Assembly: GCA_965220075.1 (NCBI GenBank)
Contig: OZ244806.1
Location: 2,790,001 to 2,854,000, forward strand
DNA length: 64,000 bases
Source: G965220075 sp965220075
Lineage (GTDB): Bacteria; Chloroflexota; UBA11872
Reading direction: 5' to 3'
Shown here piece by piece: positions 61,542 to 64,000 of this stretch. Below the pieces are notes generated by a model. The model saw nothing but the letters and a program-made list of their open reading frames with translations, was not told the DNA's origin and ran no database searches. The position numbers were made by a program, and so were the translations under genes. The number at the start of each line of letters is the position of its first letter. Positions within the stretch are counted from its first letter, which is position 1.

Positions 61542-61556
61542 TTACGCAAAGGTCTC
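61542..61556. repeat. Solitary IS5-family terminal inverted repeat
   Basis: TTACGCAAAGGTCTC is identical to the reverse complement of the left end of the IS at 33425. No transposase or second end within reach: a remnant left by deletion, or an abortive insertion. Confidence 0.7.
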
Positions 61557-61668
61557 TCGGGCGGAGAACGGAGCCCACGGCGCCACATTCCTAACCGCCG
61601 CGGCGCTCGCGTTGCGCGGCGAACCAATATGCTTATAGGGCGCTGGCGGGCTGGGAGTGCGGACGCGC

Positions 61669-62697
61669 ATGGGTGCAAAGCAGACGGTGTCGTCGGGAGA
61701 GCTACGGTCGGCCATCGGGCGTTTCAGGACCGCGAAGCGGCTGGGCGCCGAATGGCTGCTGGAGCGCGTGGGGCCTGACGAGCAAGTCGCGCCGCTGCGG
61801 GAAGGATTCCACTTCTATCGGCTTCCATGGACATTCACGGTGGCCGGGCACAGCGAGGCCGCCGCGGCCGTCTGCGGATGGATTCGCGAGCACATGCTCA
61901 CGCCGGCGGGCGACTTCGACCGCGGCCATCGCCGGCTTTTCGACGCTTACGCCTACCGCAACGCCACCCTGGTCTATGGCGCGCACATGGCGCGGCAGTT
62001 CGACCTGAGCTCGCGCGGTCTGGAGTTCATACTGGCGATGCAGGACGAGCAGTCGGGCGGATTCCCCAACGACCGCGGCCCCGACGGCACGCTCAGCGAC
62101 GTCATGGACCTTCCCTACACCTGCGGCTGCGGGCTGGCCTGCATCGCCCTGGGCCGGCTGGATGCGGCGCGGCGGGTCTGCCAGTTCCTCGAACGAGTGT
62201 GGAACGACCAAGCCCAGACGCCGGAACGCCTGTACTACTCGTTTTCGCGGCGGCAGCAAGCCGTCATCACCACATTCGACGATCGCCAGGCCTTCTGGCA
62301 CCTAGTGGAGTCGCAGCGCGCCAAACGGCAGCGCTGGACGGTCGGCGGGCTGGCCGCGGCCTTCCTGTGCCGGCTCTACATGGTTGACCCGGACCCCGCA
62401 TACGTGTCGCTAGCCCGCCGCTTCCAAGCGTTCTCGATGCGGAGCACTCCCCGTCAGTTCGATTATCCGCAGGTCTGCAAGAGCGGCTGGGGCGCCGCTC
62501 TCCTCTACCAGGTGACCGGTGAGTCGGAGTACGCCGAATGGGCGATCAAGCTGGGCGATTGGTTTGCCGATACGCAGGCCGGCGACGGCTCCTGGGTGTT
62601 CGACGATGACGCGACCAAAGGCCAAACGCTGGAACTGACCGCCGAGTTCGTAGCCCACGTGGACTCGATCATCGGCTGCCTGGCCAGCCGGGTGTGA
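61669..62697 (+). CDS. Alpha/alpha-toroid protein, function unknown
   Basis: 342 residues from ATG 61669 (GTG 61657 possible). Repeated helical hairpins with HMLTPAGDFDRGHRRLFDAY, QDEQSGGFPNDRGPDGTLSD, and SGWGAALLYQVTGESEYAEW, then WFADTQAGDGSWVFDDD; such Q-x-G-G-F/S-W repeats recall terpene-cyclase/protein-prenyltransferase and glycosidase toroids. GTGA overlap with the dehydrogenase gene implies a joint pathway. Confidence 0.6.
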   Translation: MGAKQTVSSGELRSAIGRFRTAKRLGAEWLLERVGPDEQVAPLREGFHFYRLPWTFTVAGHSEAAAAVCGWIREHMLTPAGDFDRGHRRLFDAYAYRNATLVYGAHMARQFDLSSRGLEFILAMQDEQSGGFPNDRGPDGTLSDVMDLPYTCGCGLACIALGRLDAARRVCQFLERVWNDQAQTPERLYYSFSRRQQAVITTFDDRQAFWHLVESQRAKRQRWTVGGLAAAFLCRLYMVDPDPAYVSLARRFQAFSMRSTPRQFDYPQVCKSGWGAALLYQVTGESEYAEWAIKLGDWFADTQAGDGSWVFDDDATKGQTLELTAEFVAHVDSIIGCLASRV

Positions 62698-63818
62698 CGC
62701 CGACCTCGAGCGCGGTCCTGACCGCGCCGGAAACATTCGAGGTTCGCGGCTTCGAGCTTCCCGACACCGGCAACGACGACGGGCTGCTGCGCGTCGAGCT
62801 GGCGGGCGTATGCGGCAGCGACGTCCTGCACTGGGGCGGTCACTCGCCGGTTCGGCACAACCTGCCCGCCATCCTGGGACATGAAATCGTGGGCGCCGTG
62901 GAGCGCGTGGGTGACCGCGCGGCCCGCCGCTGGGGCGTGACGGACGGTGACCGCGTGATCGTGGAGGCGAGCTTCGGCTGCGGCCTCTGCGAGCTGTGTC
63001 TGCGCGGCCACTACCAGATGTGCGGCCGGGAGCAAGGTTACGGCGGGCGCATTTCGGCGGCCGTCTCACCGCATCTGTGGGGCGCGTTCGGGCGGCATCT
63101 CTACCTGCCGCCGCGCGCCCGCGTTCACCGGATAAGCAGCGCGATATCGGCGGAGGTTGGCGTGGTGATAGGCGCGGTCCTGGCCAACGGCGTGCGCTGG
63201 GTGCAAACGCTGGGCGGGGCCGGAATCGGCGACACGGTGGCGGTCTTTGGACCCGGCCCCCAGGGGCTGGCCGCCGTGATCGCGGCGCACGCGGCGGGCG
63301 CCGCACGGATTCTGATGATCGGTCTGGCCGGGGATCGGGCGCGGCTGGCGTTCGCGCGCGACTGCGGCGCCACCCACACGTTGGTCTTCGACGCTCACAC
63401 GGTCGAAGCCGTTGCCGAGATCACCGGCGGCCACATGGCCGACGTAGTGGTGGACGTGACCGGCAGCTCGGCCTCGCCCCGGGTCGCGGCCGAGGTGGTG
63501 CGGCCGCTGGGGACGCTGGTCATGGCGGGCTCGAGCGCGTCGGCAACCGTCGCGCTGCCTTGGAACGAGCTGGTGCGCAAAGAGGTGCGCGCGCAGGGCG
63601 TGAACAGCCATGACATCGGCGCGGTGCGCGCGGCCATGGCGGTGGCCGAGTCGGGCCGCTACCCGCTCGAGCGCATGGTGACCCACCGCTTCCCGCTGGC
63701 GGCGGCCGATGAGGCGGTGCACTTGATCCGCGACGCGGCCGAAGATCAGAGCGTCATCAAGGCCGTGATCGATCCGGCCTCGGACACGAGCAGTCAGACA
63801 GAGGCCGCCGGCGCCTGA
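62694..63818 (+). CDS. Zinc-dependent alcohol dehydrogenase-like MDR oxidoreductase
   Basis: 374 residues from GTG 62694. Catalytic zinc: C in AGVCGSDVLHW, GHEIVGAVE, and structural zinc cysteines CGLCELCLRGHYQMC. NAD(P) Rossmann VFGPGPQGLAAVIAAHAAGA, then VVDVTGSS. Medium-chain dehydrogenase/reductase; substrate unknown. Forms a two-gene operon with the toroid protein. Confidence 0.9.
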   Translation: MTPTSSAVLTAPETFEVRGFELPDTGNDDGLLRVELAGVCGSDVLHWGGHSPVRHNLPAILGHEIVGAVERVGDRAARRWGVTDGDRVIVEASFGCGLCELCLRGHYQMCGREQGYGGRISAAVSPHLWGAFGRHLYLPPRARVHRISSAISAEVGVVIGAVLANGVRWVQTLGGAGIGDTVAVFGPGPQGLAAVIAAHAAGAARILMIGLAGDRARLAFARDCGATHTLVFDAHTVEAVAEITGGHMADVVVDVTGSSASPRVAAEVVRPLGTLVMAGSSASATVALPWNELVRKEVRAQGVNSHDIGAVRAAMAVAESGRYPLERMVTHRFPLAAADEAVHLIRDAAEDQSVIKAVIDPASDTSSQTEAAGA

Positions 63819-63841
63819 GCAACGGCTTACGCCCGCGACGC

Positions 63842-64000
63842 TCAGCCTGCGTCCGGGAATCCTTTGCCCCAGCAGGCAACAGTTCCGTCAAAACGGAGAC
63901 CACAGGTGTGCGAGCCCCCGCTGCTGATCGAAGCGAATAGCTCGCCCTCGGGCGGTTCCGATTGTCCCCAGCCGACAACGGTGGTGTAGCCGTAGGAGGT
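63842..64000 (-). CDS. RCC1-repeat protein, C-terminal part (continues beyond the window)
   Basis: 52 codons ending at TGA 63842-63844: YGYTTVVGWGQSE, then FASISSGGSHTCGLRFDGTV and ACWGKGFPDAG-stop. SISxGGxHTCGLRxDGTVxCWG is the bacterial RCC1/BNR beta-propeller repeat; these are usually secreted, multi-repeat proteins. Start and signal peptide lie outside the window. Confidence 0.8.
   Translation of the reverse strand, partial: TSYGYTTVVGWGQSEPPEGELFASISSGGSHTCGLRFDGTVACWGKGFPDAG

Noticed and set aside
61032..61778. 248-codon plus-strand frame at the duplicated junction
   Set aside because: Spans the GNAT relic, palindrome and lone IS end; composite of repeats without start signal.

Overview
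High-GC bacterial chromosome fragment, probably from an uncultivated Chloroflexota bacterium. The best taxonomic hint is the N-terminal module of the hydrolase at 54602-55903 (a CLExE...QxTTxGLLxWRK...W pattern that I associate with Chloroflexota proteins). Many small genes are translationally coupled by ATGA/GTGA overlaps. The assignment is inference; no rRNA or complete tRNA gene is present.

Layout. (1) 1-31 kb looks like an integrative conjugative element or similar mobile island. Minus-strand conjugation genes lie on both sides of a defence cargo: a VirD4/TraG-like coupling ATPase (cut by the left edge) with its separately encoded N-terminal partner and a coiled-coil protein at 1-1.5 kb; and a ParA/TadZ-like ATPase, VirB2-like pilin, PrgI/VirB3-like protein, VirB4 ATPase, VirB6/TrbL-like membrane protein and M23 peptidase at 27.3-20.6 kb. 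A LuxR-type regulator and an XRE/ImmA-IrrE pair with three operator-like half-sites sit at the right side, followed by a multi-TM protein with a cytosolic domain.

(2) 3.0-19.6 kb, inside the conjugation genes, is a three-operon cluster best read as an unusual DNA-phosphorothioation-type defence system: a PAPS-reductase/DndC-like enzyme, a DndA-like cysteine desulfurase, a DndD-like SMC ATPase, a DUF4007 protein, a 1111-residue P-loop ATPase, a PLD-nuclease/SF2-helicase fusion, a large protein combining RNA-polymerase alpha-CTD-like and sigma-region-4-like segments, two small unassigned proteins, and a split DUF262 + DUF1524 pair (GmrSD/SspE-like). No recognisable DndB or DndE is seen. A 19-bp perfect palindrome lies in the divergent promoter between the DUF4007 and desulfurase operons.

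(3) 31-50 kb is a scrap yard of accessory DNA: tiny low-GC genes, a fibronectin-III surface protein with near-identical tandem repeats, a further FN3 gene split by an IS5-family element, a two-component system whose kinase has an in-frame stop, a nuclease-like protein, HicBA and VapBC-type toxin-antitoxin modules, broken pieces of a type ISP restriction enzyme, an M23 peptidase, an OmpR regulator and a tyrosine integrase, and two tRNA-Lys 3'-half sequences bracketing the integrase remnant. Intact genes here include an orphan Leu/Ile/Val-type binding lipoprotein, a phytanoyl-CoA-dioxygenase-like protein, a GNAT acetyltransferase and an aldo/keto reductase.

(4) 50.8-64 kb is a cell-envelope/glycan-type region: two SAM methyltransferases, a secreted or membrane-tethered alpha/beta hydrolase, two very large GT-C/YfhO-like membrane proteins, a frameshifted dolichol-phosphate-mannose-synthase-like GT2, an alpha/alpha-toroid protein coupled to a zinc alcohol dehydrogenase, and the end of an RCC1-repeat protein. 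A diverged copy of the 49.4 kb locus (GNAT 3' end facing a GlgB-like 3' end) recurs at 61.1 kb, next to a REP-like palindrome and an orphan terminus of the same IS5-type element.
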